Assembly (NCBI GenBank): GCA_900120415.1
Contig: FQLW01000006.1
Coordinates: 496,001-560,000 of the forward strand
Direction: 5' to 3'
Length of the DNA stretch: 64,000 bases
Source: Urmitella timonensis
GTDB lineage: Bacteria; Actinomycetota; Actinomycetes; Actinomycetales; Actinomycetaceae
Shown here: in pieces, positions 44,405 through 52,267 of the stretch
Position numbering within the stretch: the stretch's first letter is position 1
Layout: each line of letters starts with the position of its first letter
Notes under the pieces: generated by a model
The model's database searches: none
Seen by the model: the letters and a program-made list of their open reading frames with translations, nothing else
Told to the model about the DNA's origin: nothing
Program-made: the position numbers and the translations under genes

Positions 44405-45798
44405 TGGCAAGAGCGAAAAATAATCCCCTGATTACAGACTTTAACCATATCCCCGCAGAAGCCCTAGTTCCGGAGGAAGAGCAGCCATATCCCCTACCCG
44501 AGCATTGGAAGTGGGTGCGGCTTAAATGGCTCTGCGCAATTAACCCGCCCAAACCCAAAGTAATAGCTTATCCCGTTACAACCGAAGTAAATTTTATTCC
44601 CATGGCCTCTGTATCTGAAGCGTATGGCGCCGTTGTCAACCTGGAGTTACGGCCGCTCGAACAGGTAGCTAAGGGCTACACTAGCTTCAGAGATAATGAT
44701 GTTATTTTAGCCAAAATTACGCCCTGCTTTGAAAATGGTAAATCAGCAGTAATACCTAGGGTTAAATACGGTTTTGGTTACGGTTCTACTGAATTTTACG
44801 TTTTACGTTGCGGCAAACTTTTAGATCCCATGTTTTTGCATCTACTTGTTAGACAACAGAAGTTTATAATTCAGGGTAAAGCTGTAATGACAGGCGCAGT
44901 TGGACAGCAACGTGTCCCTAAGGCTTTTCTTGAAAACTACCCATTCCCACTGCCTCCAATTGAAGAGCAGAAACAGATTGTTGCTTATCTTGACGAGAAA
45001 CTTGGGAAGATCGATAGCGTCCGCAAGAAACTCCAAGACTTCCTGGATCACGCAGCCCAACGCAAAGATAACCTCATCCAAGCCGGAGTAACCGGCCACC
45101 TCACCTCCTATTGGCGCGAAGAACATCTATCAGAAGCTTCCCAGGATATAGAACTCCCAGAGGGTTCTCTGGTTCCTAAAGAAGAGCGGCTGTATCCCCT
45201 ACCTGCGCACTGGAAGTGGGTGTGGCTTGGTTCGGTAGCTAGATTTCAAGGCGGGGGAACTCCAGATAAAACAAAACCGACCTTCTGGAATGGTGATATT
45301 CCATGGGCTAGCGTTAAAGACCTCTCGACACCAGTAATAGTTGAAACTCAAGATCACATCAGCAAGCAAGGACTGAGTAACAGTAGCGCAAATCTGTGTT
45401 CTCCTGGAGATTTATTGCTTGCCACAAGAATAGATCCAGGCAGGGTATCAATTTCTCAAGCGACAATCGCCATTAACCAAGATTTAAAAATAGTGAAGTC
45501 TGAAGTTGCCTCCGTGCCGTACCTTTACTGTTGGTTCAAAGGTGCAAAGAATTGGTTTCACACGAATTCTTCTGGAACAACAGTTAAAGGTGTAACAATC
45601 ACCAAGTTGAATGCCATGCCTTTTCCCTTACCTCCACTTGAGGAGCAGGAAGAAATTGCGCGGATTCTGGACGAACAACTTGAACGTGCTGAGAGAACAG
45701 ACAAATTGGTTGCAGAAGTCCTGGAGCGTCTAGACACTATGAAGCAACAAATAGTTTCTGCCGCGCTGGCGGGACGACTTTCTTTGCAAGTACGTTAA
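44404..45798 (+). CDS. hsdS: Type I specificity subunit (HsdS)
   Basis: This 464-aa DNA-recognition subunit has the usual two-fold plan. TRD1 opens at PLPEHWKWVRL and is followed by a conserved helix (PFPLPPIEEQKQIVAYLDEKL through HAAQRKDNLIQAGVTGHL). TRD2 opens at PLPAHWKWVWLGSV and closes with PFPLPPLEEQEEIARILDEQL and KQQIVSAALAGRL. Each TRD reads one half of a split target; the helices set the spacing. The DNA at the two TRD openings (about 44488-44524 and 45190-45226) is nearly the same, so TRDs could be exchanged or lost by recombination. The target sequence cannot be read from the protein. Confidence 0.95.
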   Translation: MARAKNNPLITDFNHIPAEALVPEEEQPYPLPEHWKWVRLKWLCAINPPKPKVIAYPVTTEVNFIPMASVSEAYGAVVNLELRPLEQVAKGYTSFRDNDVILAKITPCFENGKSAVIPRVKYGFGYGSTEFYVLRCGKLLDPMFLHLLVRQQKFIIQGKAVMTGAVGQQRVPKAFLENYPFPLPPIEEQKQIVAYLDEKLGKIDSVRKKLQDFLDHAAQRKDNLIQAGVTGHLTSYWREEHLSEASQDIELPEGSLVPKEERLYPLPAHWKWVWLGSVARFQGGGTPDKTKPTFWNGDIPWASVKDLSTPVIVETQDHISKQGLSNSSANLCSPGDLLLATRIDPGRVSISQATIAINQDLKIVKSEVASVPYLYCWFKGAKNWFHTNSSGTTVKGVTITKLNAMPFPLPPLEEQEEIARILDEQLERAERTDKLVAEVLERLDTMKQQIVSAALAGRLSLQVR

Positions 45799-45977
45799 GC
45801 GCCACTAACACCTTCTCGCTTATGGAGAGTTGCTTTGTGCTCTATCTCCTTCTTCAATTGCTTTATTGGTGTAACTACCTGTGGGTTTTCTAGGTCAAAA
45901 TATTCGAGGACGTCCTCACCGTCATCAAATTTTTTATCAATCTGCTCGGTGGTCAAGATATCAGGTGTTTTGCTCAT
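45795..45977 (-). CDS. CopG-like antitoxin, probably truncated
   Basis: This is a 60-aa ORF. Its N-terminus (LTTEQIDKKFDDGEDVLEYFD) resembles the leader of CopG/ribbon-helix-helix antitoxins that have the pattern FDxGEDVxxYFDL. In those proteins a strand-helix-helix DNA-binding part follows; here the sequence changes to KQLKKEIEHKATLHKREGVSGA and stops inside the end of hsdS, with which it overlaps by 4 bases tail to tail. No toxin gene is adjacent. An AAGGAG ribosome site is present. I infer an antitoxin cut short at the edge of the restriction-modification insertion, but a short intact regulator is possible. Confidence 0.5.
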   Translation of the reverse strand: MSKTPDILTTEQIDKKFDDGEDVLEYFDLENPQVVTPIKQLKKEIEHKATLHKREGVSGA

Positions 45978-46189
45978 AAAACTGCATCTCCTTCTGTCTG
46001 GCGCGCCACACCGAAATTATCTGCGTGTGCCAATCGCCTTTGCACACGAAACACCAACAAACCAAACCCCACCAAACACCTTGCGGCAAACGTAAAACCG
46101 CTACGCAGTTTTACATACCGCCACTGCAAAACCCAACCTTGCGGTATTTGTAAAACCGCTCCGCAGTTTTACATACCGCTGCGTCAAAA

Positions 46190-46217
46190 ATGCCCACAAG
46201 CGCAAGCGCTTGGGGCA
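46190..46217 (-). terminator. Third terminator copy behind tRNA-Ser(CGA)
   Basis: The stem TGCCC..CAAGCGC/GCGCTTG..GGGCA, with T5 on the minus strand, is the same as in the other two copies. Confidence 0.6.
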
Positions 46218-46359
46218 CACACCCAACAACCAAACCCCACCTAAAACACCTTGCGGCAAACGTAAAACCGCTACGCGGCTTTACATACCGCCACTACTAA
46301 ACCCAACCTTGCGGTATTTGTAAAACCGCTCCGCAGTTTTACATACCGCTGCGTCAAAA

Positions 46360-46387
46360 ATGCCCACAAGCGCAAGCGCTCGGGGCA
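46360..46387 (-). terminator. Second terminator copy behind tRNA-Ser(CGA)
   Basis: As the other copies, with one change in the stem (GCGCTCG) that gives a weaker pair. Confidence 0.6.
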
Positions 46388-46471
46388 TCACCCCCAATAT
46401 CAAAACCCCACCTGAAATACCTTGCGGTATTTGTAAAACTGCTACGCAGTTTTACATACCGCTGCGTCAAA

Positions 46472-46506
46472 AATGCCCACAAGCGCAAGCGCTTGGGGCA
46501 TTTTTT
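46472..46506 (-). terminator. First terminator behind tRNA-Ser(CGA)
   Basis: AAAAATGCCC...GGGCATTTTTT is a bidirectional factor-independent terminator directly behind the tRNA 3' end. Confidence 0.8.
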
Positions 46507-46511
46507 CCTTG

Positions 46512-46596
46512 CGGTAGCGGTGGGATTTGAACCCACGGTGGGTTGCCCCACACAGCATTTCGAGTGCTGCACCTTCGGCCGCTCGGACACGCTACC
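46512..46596 (-). tRNA. tRNA-Ser (anticodon CGA)
   Basis: This is an 85-nt class II tRNA. The acceptor GGTAGCG pairs with CGCTACC, the anticodon loop CTCGAAA sits between GCA and TGC arms, it has a long variable arm, and the T loop is GTTCAAATC. The discriminator is G; CCA is not encoded. Confidence 0.95.
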
Positions 46597-46621
46597 AGGT
46601 AATTCTATTCAGTTGTTGGTG

Positions 46622-46800
46622 TGGTTACTCGCGGCCGAAGGCACCGTAGGTACCTGAGGCATAAAGCGAGGAACCGCTACCTATTTATTGGTTGCGGAAT
46701 CTCGCGGCCGAAGGCACCGTAGGTACCTGAGGCGTAAAGCGAGGAAACGCCACCTATTTATTGGTTGCGAAAACTCGCGAAGCGCGAGGAACCGCTACCA
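46622..46800. repeat. Tandem repeat of about 73 bases upstream of tRNA-Ser
   Basis: Two copies (with GGCCGAAGG at 46633 and 46706) and a shortened third (46763-46799) share the plan CTCGC...GCGAGGAACCGCTACC then TATTTATTGGTTGC. The third has lost the central part, leaving CTCGC-gaagc-GCGAG. GGCCGAAGG and ACCGCTACC are also found in the neighbouring tRNA-Ser, in the same order. The remaining bases to 46995 hold nothing I can name. Confidence 0.7.
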
Positions 46801-46995
46801 AACGCTGCATTAACAGACCTTCAAAAGTTTAGCGGATATGGACACCAGAACTAAACTTTAGGCGCGAAAATGTGACCACTCCCGCGGCGAGACACTTCAC
46901 CCCACCGCCGCCGAAAGCAATCACCGTAACGCAACCGTGCGAAACGGTGTGACCAGCACCCCGCAACGCAATCTCGCTAACCGCGCCACGCACCA

Positions 46996-47637
46996 CTACT
47001 GGTCTACAATCCCATACAACCTATCGCCAGCATCACCCAGACCCGGGCGAATATAGGCTTGCGGAGTAAGCCCCTCATCCAGAGCCGCCACCACTACGGT
47101 TACCTCGGCGCGCTCACCAACTGCTTCTTTAACCCGTTCAACCCCCTCAGGAGCCGCCACCAGGCAAATACAGGTCACATCGCGCGCCCCACGCTCTAAA
47201 GCATATTCAATTGCTGCCACCAGAGTCCCTCCGGTAGCGAGCATCGGATCCACCAAGAAAACTTGCCGGTCAGTTAAATCTTGGGGCAACCTATTCGCAT
47301 AGGTTTCGATTGCCAGAGTCTCCTCGTCACGTTTCATCCCCAAAAAACCGACCTCGGCGGTAGGAAGCAGGGCAGTCATTCCATACAACATCCCTAGCCC
47401 TGCGCGCAGAATCGGAATCACAATCGGACGAGGAGTTGAGATAACCTCGCCTTTCATGGATTGAATCGGAGTTTCGATTTGCTTAGGAGTTACCCGCACA
47501 TGACGAGTCGCCTCATAGGCAAGCAGGGTAACCAGTTCATCGACTAGCTGCCGAAACACTGACGAAGGAGTGTCTTTATCCCGCAAAATAGTTAGTTTAT
47601 GTTTTACCAGTGGATGGTCAATGACTTTGAATTCCAT
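46996..47637 (-). CDS. upp: Uracil phosphoribosyltransferase
   Basis: This 213-aa salvage enzyme makes UMP from uracil and PRPP. The PRPP loop [15 protein letters not shown] (D130 onward) and the uracil-binding end [15 protein letters not shown] are typical, as are [12 protein letters not shown] and [12 protein letters not shown]. The length is standard. The ATG follows TATTTT by 6 nt (minus strand), and GGGAG lies too close to act as a ribosome site, so the transcript may be leaderless. No permease (uraA) gene is adjacent. Confidence 0.97.
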   Translation of the reverse strand: MEFKVIDHPLVKHKLTILRDKDTPSSVFRQLVDELVTLLAYEATRHVRVTPKQIETPIQSMKGEVISTPRPIVIPILRAGLGMLYGMTALLPTAEVGFLGMKRDEETLAIETYANRLPQDLTDRQVFLVDPMLATGGTLVAAIEYALERGARDVTCICLVAAPEGVERVKEAVGERAEVTVVVAALDEGLTPQAYIRPGLGDAGDRLYGIVDQ

Positions 47638-47868
47638 ACTCCCAAAATATCCCGTTTTTTCTTCCCGCGCCCACCCCTTGACAAATACTTCGTCCTCTAA
47701 AATAAAAATCTCAGCTCACTAACAGCAACGCGCCCTATCCCTGAAGAACCTCAAAGAAAGCCCTAGCCGATTTTCTTCTCCAAAATACCGAAATCTCTAC
47801 CCCGTTTCGCCCCGCCGAAACCACCCGGTGTTCTAACCTATTTATTATCGCGAAGTCAGGAGACGCAG

Positions 47869-48780
47869 ATGAGCCAGACAGAAAATGGGATTAGCGAAGC
47901 CGACGAAATCAAGGTACAAAAAATCCCTAATAAGGTTTATGAGGCTGAGCTGTACCGTTTACAGGGAGAGCTAGGCAAACTACAGACCTGGGTGAAAGCT
48001 ACCGGAGCCCGGATTGTCATTATTTTTGAGGGACGCGACGCGGCCGGCAAAGGCGGCACCATTAAACGGATGACCGAATATCTTTCCCCGCGAGTCGCCC
48101 GGATTGTGGCGCTACCTAAACCGACAGAGCGGCAAGAAACTCAATGGTATTTTCAGCGCTATATCGAGCATCTGCCCGCAGCCGGTGAAATCGTCCTCTT
48201 TGATCGTTCTTGGTACAACCGTGCAGGGGTAGAAAAAGTAATGGGCTTTGCCCGCCCCGAACAGGTGCAACTTTTTATGCGGCAATGCCCGATTTTTGAA
48301 CAAATGCTGGTAGAAGATGGCATTTATCTGCGTAAATACTGGTTCAGCGTCTCAGATAAAGTTCAATATAAACGTTTCGAGTCCCGATTGGGTGACCCTT
48401 TGCGCCAATGGAAACTCTCCCCCATGGATTTAGAATCCATCACCCGCTGGGAAGATTACTCACGCGCCAAAGACGACATGATGGTACATACGGATACTTC
48501 CGTCGCGCCTTGGCATCACGTACTGTCTGACTCGAAGAAGCAGGCACGCTTGAATATGATTCATCATTTCCTCAGCTCTATCCCCTACACAGAGATTCAA
48601 AGCGAGGCAGAGCCGATAAAACTTCCCCCACGTCCCGACTCCAGTGGATACGTACGCCCCTCGGTAGCAGTTTCCAAGTATGTTCCTGATTTTGCGGGTG
48701 AGGTTGCCAAACAACACAAGAAAAAGAAGCTTGCGGGCACCGAAGAAGATTTAAAGAAATATCGCGATCACGAAAACTAG
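47869..48780 (+). CDS. ppk2: Polyphosphate kinase 2
   Basis: This is a 303-aa class I PPK2, which transfers phosphate between polyphosphate and nucleoside diphosphates. Walker A is FEGRDAAGKGGT (residues 53-64, K61), with the lid and Walker B-like LFDRSWYNRAGVEKVMGF (D112), and RQWKLSPMDLESITRWEDYSRAKD in the second half. The residues seen are all those expected for activity. The C-terminus is a basic tail (KQHKKKKL). It is a single gene; PpgK in the same window uses the same polymer. Confidence 0.95.
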   Translation: MSQTENGISEADEIKVQKIPNKVYEAELYRLQGELGKLQTWVKATGARIVIIFEGRDAAGKGGTIKRMTEYLSPRVARIVALPKPTERQETQWYFQRYIEHLPAAGEIVLFDRSWYNRAGVEKVMGFARPEQVQLFMRQCPIFEQMLVEDGIYLRKYWFSVSDKVQYKRFESRLGDPLRQWKLSPMDLESITRWEDYSRAKDDMMVHTDTSVAPWHHVLSDSKKQARLNMIHHFLSSIPYTEIQSEAEPIKLPPRPDSSGYVRPSVAVSKYVPDFAGEVAKQHKKKKLAGTEEDLKKYRDHEN

Positions 48781-48850
48781 CTACCCTGCCCTGCTCCGAG
48801 CCCAGCGGACTCTTCTGCGCTCACGCTGATTAAAGGTGATTTGATTAGCT

Positions 48851-49279
48851 TTAACCGTTCGCGCTCTTATCCTGCGGAAAATCTGACTGGTTTTCATTTT
48901 GAAGCTTTTCGCGAGAGTTTCCGCTAAGACCGCTATGTTCGTTTCTGCCAATAATTGCTTGATTAATCGCCACTTCGCGCGCCACTTTCGTCAAGCGACG
49001 CTCGGCTGCGTTACGCTGCTTAGCCTGCACCAACATATTGTAAAGCACCAGCACTACCAGTAAATACAGCAAAAGATCTGCGCCGCGCCCGACCCCTAAG
49101 AATCGGGCAATTTTCGTGGTAATTTCCGGGAAAATAACCGCAATCACCGCAGCAACTGCAAAACCTAATATTCCCAGGCGACGCCAGGCGGTCTGTTTTG
49201 CCCCCAGGTTGGCTTTGAACATATAGAGGGAAATTGCCAGCACCAGAACAATCAGCAGGATTTTTATTAGCATCTTCAA
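48851..49279 (-). CDS. DUF2304 small membrane protein
   Basis: This is a 142-aa protein with three membrane helices (about 4-22, 33-50, 69-85), of the DUF2304 type: LLIVLVLAISLYMFKANLGAKQTAWRRLGILGF and FLGVGRGADLLLYLLVVL are family-like (GRGxDLLLY). It then has a coiled, charged C-terminus. DUF2304 genes accompany dolichyl-phosphate-mannose-type GT2 enzymes; here the GT2 gene is 3 bases upstream, so the pair probably works together at the membrane on a lipid-linked sugar. Confidence 0.82.
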   Translation of the reverse strand: MKMLIKILLIVLVLAISLYMFKANLGAKQTAWRRLGILGFAVAAVIAVIFPEITTKIARFLGVGRGADLLLYLLVVLVLYNMLVQAKQRNAAERRLTKVAREVAINQAIIGRNEHSGLSGNSREKLQNENQSDFPQDKSANG

Positions 49280-49282
49280 CCC

Positions 49283-49957
49283 CTATTTGACGAGCAATTC
49301 GGTAAGGATATTTATGGAGTTAAGCAGAGATTGCCCCTTGGATTTGGAATACTCCGTGTAGCGAATCAGTACACTGTGTTCCGCCCAAGGCAGTCCGGTC
49401 CGCGCCAGTTGCGCGACAATCTCAGAGGCGTGCGCCATCCGGTTTTGCAGCAAGCTCACCTGCTCGAATGCATCCCGTCGCAAAACCCGCAAGCCGTTAT
49501 GGGCATCGGTCAGCTGCATACCGGTACGGTTGGCAGTCACTCGCGCTGCGGTTTTTAACACCAATCGTTTCAACCAACCCACCTGGGTTTTAGGAGATAA
49601 AAATCGAGACCCGAACACTATTGCCAAGTCCTCGTTTTCGGCTTGCTCCACCATGGCGAGGGCGTCCTCTACCCGGTGTTGCCCGTCAGCATCAAAGGTG
49701 ACTAAGTATTTCGCCGGGGTAAAAGCACGTACGTATTCAATCCCCGTTTGCAGTCCCGCGCCTTGCCCCAGGTTCACGGGGTGGCGAATAACGGTGGCAC
49801 CGCTAGCAGCTGCCTTCTGCGCGCTTCGGTCGCGAGAACCATCATCTATGCAGATCACGTGGGGAAAAACTGGCAGAAGTTCAGACAGCACTTCACCTAT
49901 CACTTGTTCTTCGTTATATATGGGGATAATCACCCAGGTGTCATCTCTAGCTGCCAT
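49283..49957 (-). CDS. GT2 glycosyltransferase, polyprenyl-phosphate type
   Basis: This 224-aa GT-A enzyme has VIIPIYNEEQVIGEVL, CIDDGSRDRSAQKA, VNLGQGAGLQTGIEY and the metal-binding FDADGQH (D89, D91), then RMAHASEIVAQLA. This is the pattern of enzymes that load a sugar onto polyprenyl phosphate. It lacks its own membrane helices; the DUF2304 partner may anchor it. The gene pair is divergent from the aminotransferase gene and marks the left edge of the polysaccharide locus. Confidence 0.88.
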   Translation of the reverse strand: MAARDDTWVIIPIYNEEQVIGEVLSELLPVFPHVICIDDGSRDRSAQKAAASGATVIRHPVNLGQGAGLQTGIEYVRAFTPAKYLVTFDADGQHRVEDALAMVEQAENEDLAIVFGSRFLSPKTQVGWLKRLVLKTAARVTANRTGMQLTDAHNGLRVLRRDAFEQVSLLQNRMAHASEIVAQLARTGLPWAEHSVLIRYTEYSKSKGQSLLNSINILTELLVK

Positions 49958-50145
49958 ACCCCTACGTTTCCCTCTTTTCCCTGAGGATTAATTTACGACT
50001 TACAGGATACCAATCATGCAGAAGTTTTCTTATAGATGTAAAGGGCTCTGACACTTATAATGGTGGTGACATAGGGACGAGACCCAAGAAACGTTAGATT
50101 TTAGGAGCTATCTGCTCCCACCAGAAAAAGAAGGTTACTTTACTT

Positions 50146-51252
50146 ATGAGCGCTAGTTTTATTCCCGCCGCTAAACCCATTATTGGCGATACGGAACGCG
50201 CCGCGGTGGACGCGGTTTTAAAATCCGGCATGGTGGCGCAAGGTCCGCGAGTAGCAGAGTTTGAAGAAAAGTTCACTGCTCAAATGGCTAACGGAACTGG
50301 TCAGCAGTCAGTAATGGTTAATTCGGGCACTTCCGCTTTGCACGTGGGACAGCTGGCTGCCGGGATTAAACCTGGCGACGAAGTAATCGTCCCCTCCTTT
50401 ACTTTCGCGGCCACCGGGAACTCAGTAGCGATTATTGGCGCAACCCCGGTTTTTGCTGATATCGAGGACGACTATTTCTGTCTGGATCCGGAATCGATTG
50501 AAGCTTCCATTACCCCGAAGACTCGCGCTATCTTGCCAGTTCACCTTTACGGACACCCGGCGAACATGACCGCCATCATGGATATTGCTAAACGTCACGA
50601 CCTGTTAGTATTCGAGGACGCCTGCCAAGCTCACGGTGCTACCTGGAACGGTCAGCAGGTGGGTACTTTCGGGGCTTTCGGGGCTTTCAGCTTCTACCCC
50701 ACCAAGAATATGACTGCCGGCGAGGGCGGGGCGATTACCACCGGGGACGGTGAACTGGCACGGGAAGCCCGGATGATTCGTAACCAGGGCATGGAACAGC
50801 GCTATGCGAACGAACTGGTGGGTCTAAATAACCGGATGACCGATATTAACGCCGCTATCGGCTTGGCTCAGCTATCTCAGGTTGCCGGCTGGATGGAAAA
50901 GCGCCGCGCCAACGCGAAGTTCTTAAACGAGAATCTGCAGGGGGTCACGATTCCCCCGGTAGCGCCAGAGGCTGAGCACGTTTACCACCAGTACACTATC
51001 CGGGTCAGCGAAGACCGCGACGGTTTTGCGGCTGCACTGAAAGATGAATACCAGGTTGGTTCCGGCGTGTACTACCCGATTCCCAACCATCGCCTGCCCT
51101 CCCTCGCGCCCTATGCACCGGGACTGGAACTGCCCCACACTGAGAAGGCAGCGAAAGAATGCCTGTCGCTACCGGTTCATCCCTCCCTCTCGCAAGGCGA
51201 TTTGGAGCGGATTGTGGAAGCGGTAAACAAGCTAGCCAAGGCGGGTGCATAA
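50146..51252 (+). CDS. DegT/DnrJ/EryC1/StrS-type sugar aminotransferase (WbpE-like)
   Basis: This 368-aa PLP enzyme adds an amino group to a keto-sugar nucleotide. It has FIPAAKPIIGDTERAAV at the start, VNSGTSALHVGQLAAG, VFEDACQAHGA (D158 and Q161 contact PLP) and FSFYPTKNMTAGEGG with the PLP lysine K187. It is followed after 3 bases by a Gfo/Idh/MocA dehydrogenase. The same pair occurs in pathways to 3-amino sugars such as UDP-GlcNAc3NAcA (WbpE with WbpB), and a 2-epimerase lies further on; this is the basis of my guess about the sugar made. Confidence 0.9.
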   Translation: MSASFIPAAKPIIGDTERAAVDAVLKSGMVAQGPRVAEFEEKFTAQMANGTGQQSVMVNSGTSALHVGQLAAGIKPGDEVIVPSFTFAATGNSVAIIGATPVFADIEDDYFCLDPESIEASITPKTRAILPVHLYGHPANMTAIMDIAKRHDLLVFEDACQAHGATWNGQQVGTFGAFGAFSFYPTKNMTAGEGGAITTGDGELAREARMIRNQGMEQRYANELVGLNNRMTDINAAIGLAQLSQVAGWMEKRRANAKFLNENLQGVTIPPVAPEAEHVYHQYTIRVSEDRDGFAAALKDEYQVGSGVYYPIPNHRLPSLAPYAPGLELPHTEKAAKECLSLPVHPSLSQGDLERIVEAVNKLAKAGA

Positions 51253-51255
51253 AAC

Positions 51256-52227
51256 ATGGCGAACCTGCGTTACGGAATTATTGGTATCGGCTCGATGGGC
51301 CGGCACCATGTACGTAATATCCGCGAGCTGCCCGGTGTTGACCTGGTAGCGATGGCGGATCCGGCTGGCGATAAGTTCGGGGTTGCTGAGGGTATGAATC
51401 TCCTCCCTGATATTGACGCCTTGATTGCGCAAGGGCTAGATGCTTGCGTAGTGGCAGTTCCTACGGTTTTCCACGAGGAAACTGCGCTAAAACTAGCCGA
51501 AGCCGGGGTGCATACCCTGGTTGAAAAGCCACTTTCTACCGATGCGAAATCTGGGGAACGGATTGTAAAAGCGTTCGCGGATGCCTCTTTGGTCGGCGCC
51601 GTGGGGTATGTGGAACGCTGCAACCCCGCCCTCCTGGAAATGAAGAAACGGATTTCTGCGGGACAATTGGGTGAGGTTTACCAGATTTCTACCCGCCGCC
51701 AGTCTCCGTTCCCGGCGCGGATTTCGGACGTGGGGGTAGTCAAGGATTTAGCAACCCACGACGTGGATTTAACTGCTTGGGTGGCGGGTTCTAACTATGC
51801 TTCGGTTTCGGCGGTGACCGCTTACCGGTCAGGTCGCGAAAATGAGGACATGGTCAATGTAGTCGGCAAATTGGAAAACGGAGTGCTGGTAAATAACCTG
51901 GTGAACTGGCTTTGTCCCTTCAAAGATCGCAAAACCATTGTGATTGGTGAAAAGGGCGCGCTGGTCGCTGACACCCTCATGGGTGACCTTACGTTTTATC
52001 GTAACGGCTCCATACCGGTGGAATGGACCCAGGTCGCTAACTTCCGAGGAGTCTCCGAGGGCGAAGTGACCCGCTACGAGATTCCCAAGCGAGAGCCACT
52101 GCGGGTAGAGCACGAACATTTCCGGGACGCTATTTTAGGCAAAGGCAGTGAGCATGTCTCTATGTCCGAGGCGCTGCAAGCTCTGAAAGTAACAGAAGAA
52201 ATTCTTAAATCTGCTAAACAGCGCTGA
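51256..52227 (+). CDS. Gfo/Idh/MocA-family dehydrogenase (WbpB-like)
   Basis: This is a 323-aa NAD(P)-dependent oxidoreductase. The nucleotide loop is IIGIGSMGRHHVRNI (G10-x-G12-x-x-G15), the catalytic EKP lies at 90-92 in TLVEKPLST, and H168 in VKDLATHDVDL is the usual acid-base residue. Members oxidise a sugar hydroxyl to a ketone, the step before transamination. It is in an operon with the aminotransferase before it (3-base gap). The substrate is inferred from that pairing. Confidence 0.88.
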   Translation: MANLRYGIIGIGSMGRHHVRNIRELPGVDLVAMADPAGDKFGVAEGMNLLPDIDALIAQGLDACVVAVPTVFHEETALKLAEAGVHTLVEKPLSTDAKSGERIVKAFADASLVGAVGYVERCNPALLEMKKRISAGQLGEVYQISTRRQSPFPARISDVGVVKDLATHDVDLTAWVAGSNYASVSAVTAYRSGRENEDMVNVVGKLENGVLVNNLVNWLCPFKDRKTIVIGEKGALVADTLMGDLTFYRNGSIPVEWTQVANFRGVSEGEVTRYEIPKREPLRVEHEHFRDAILGKGSEHVSMSEALQALKVTEEILKSAKQR

Positions 52228-52255
52228 CCAGTCTCTGCCCTCTAGAGGACTTGGG

Positions 52256-52261
52256 TATGAT
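52256..52261 (+). promoter_or_regulatory. -10 hexamer TATGAT, leaderless start
   Basis: TATGAT ends 6 nt before the ATG at 52268; no ribosome site is present. It suggests an internal promoter within the polysaccharide locus. Confidence 0.5.
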
Positions 52262-52267
52262 GCCTAT

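Larger units (their letters stand above)
46079..46506. repeat. Tandem repeat array with five long hairpins and three terminator copies
   Basis: A unit of about 170 bases occurs two and a half times (starting at about 46079, 46249 and 46420, the last one short). Each full unit holds two hairpins of the type GCGG..GTAAAAC..GTTTTAC..CCGC and one terminator hairpin TGCCCaCAAGCGC-aa-GCGCTTGgGGGCA preceded by AAAAA. Read from tRNA-Ser (minus strand), every terminator copy is followed by TTTTT. No gene lies in the array, nor in the 100 bases before it. Confidence 0.8.

Noticed and set aside
45978-46510. Regularly spaced repeats that might be a CRISPR array
   Set aside because: Units are about 170 bases with internal hairpins and terminators, there are no unique spacers of 30-40 bases, and no cas gene is near.
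46354-46590. A 78-codon minus-strand frame across the tRNA-Ser gene
   Set aside because: It reads through the tRNA and the terminator array; the tRNA explains the sequence.
39593-46596. Restriction-modification locus as an integrative element using tRNA-Ser(CGA) as attachment site
   Set aside because: No integrase gene is present, and I could not find a copy of the tRNA 3' end in the gap before hsdR, so no attachment pair can be shown.
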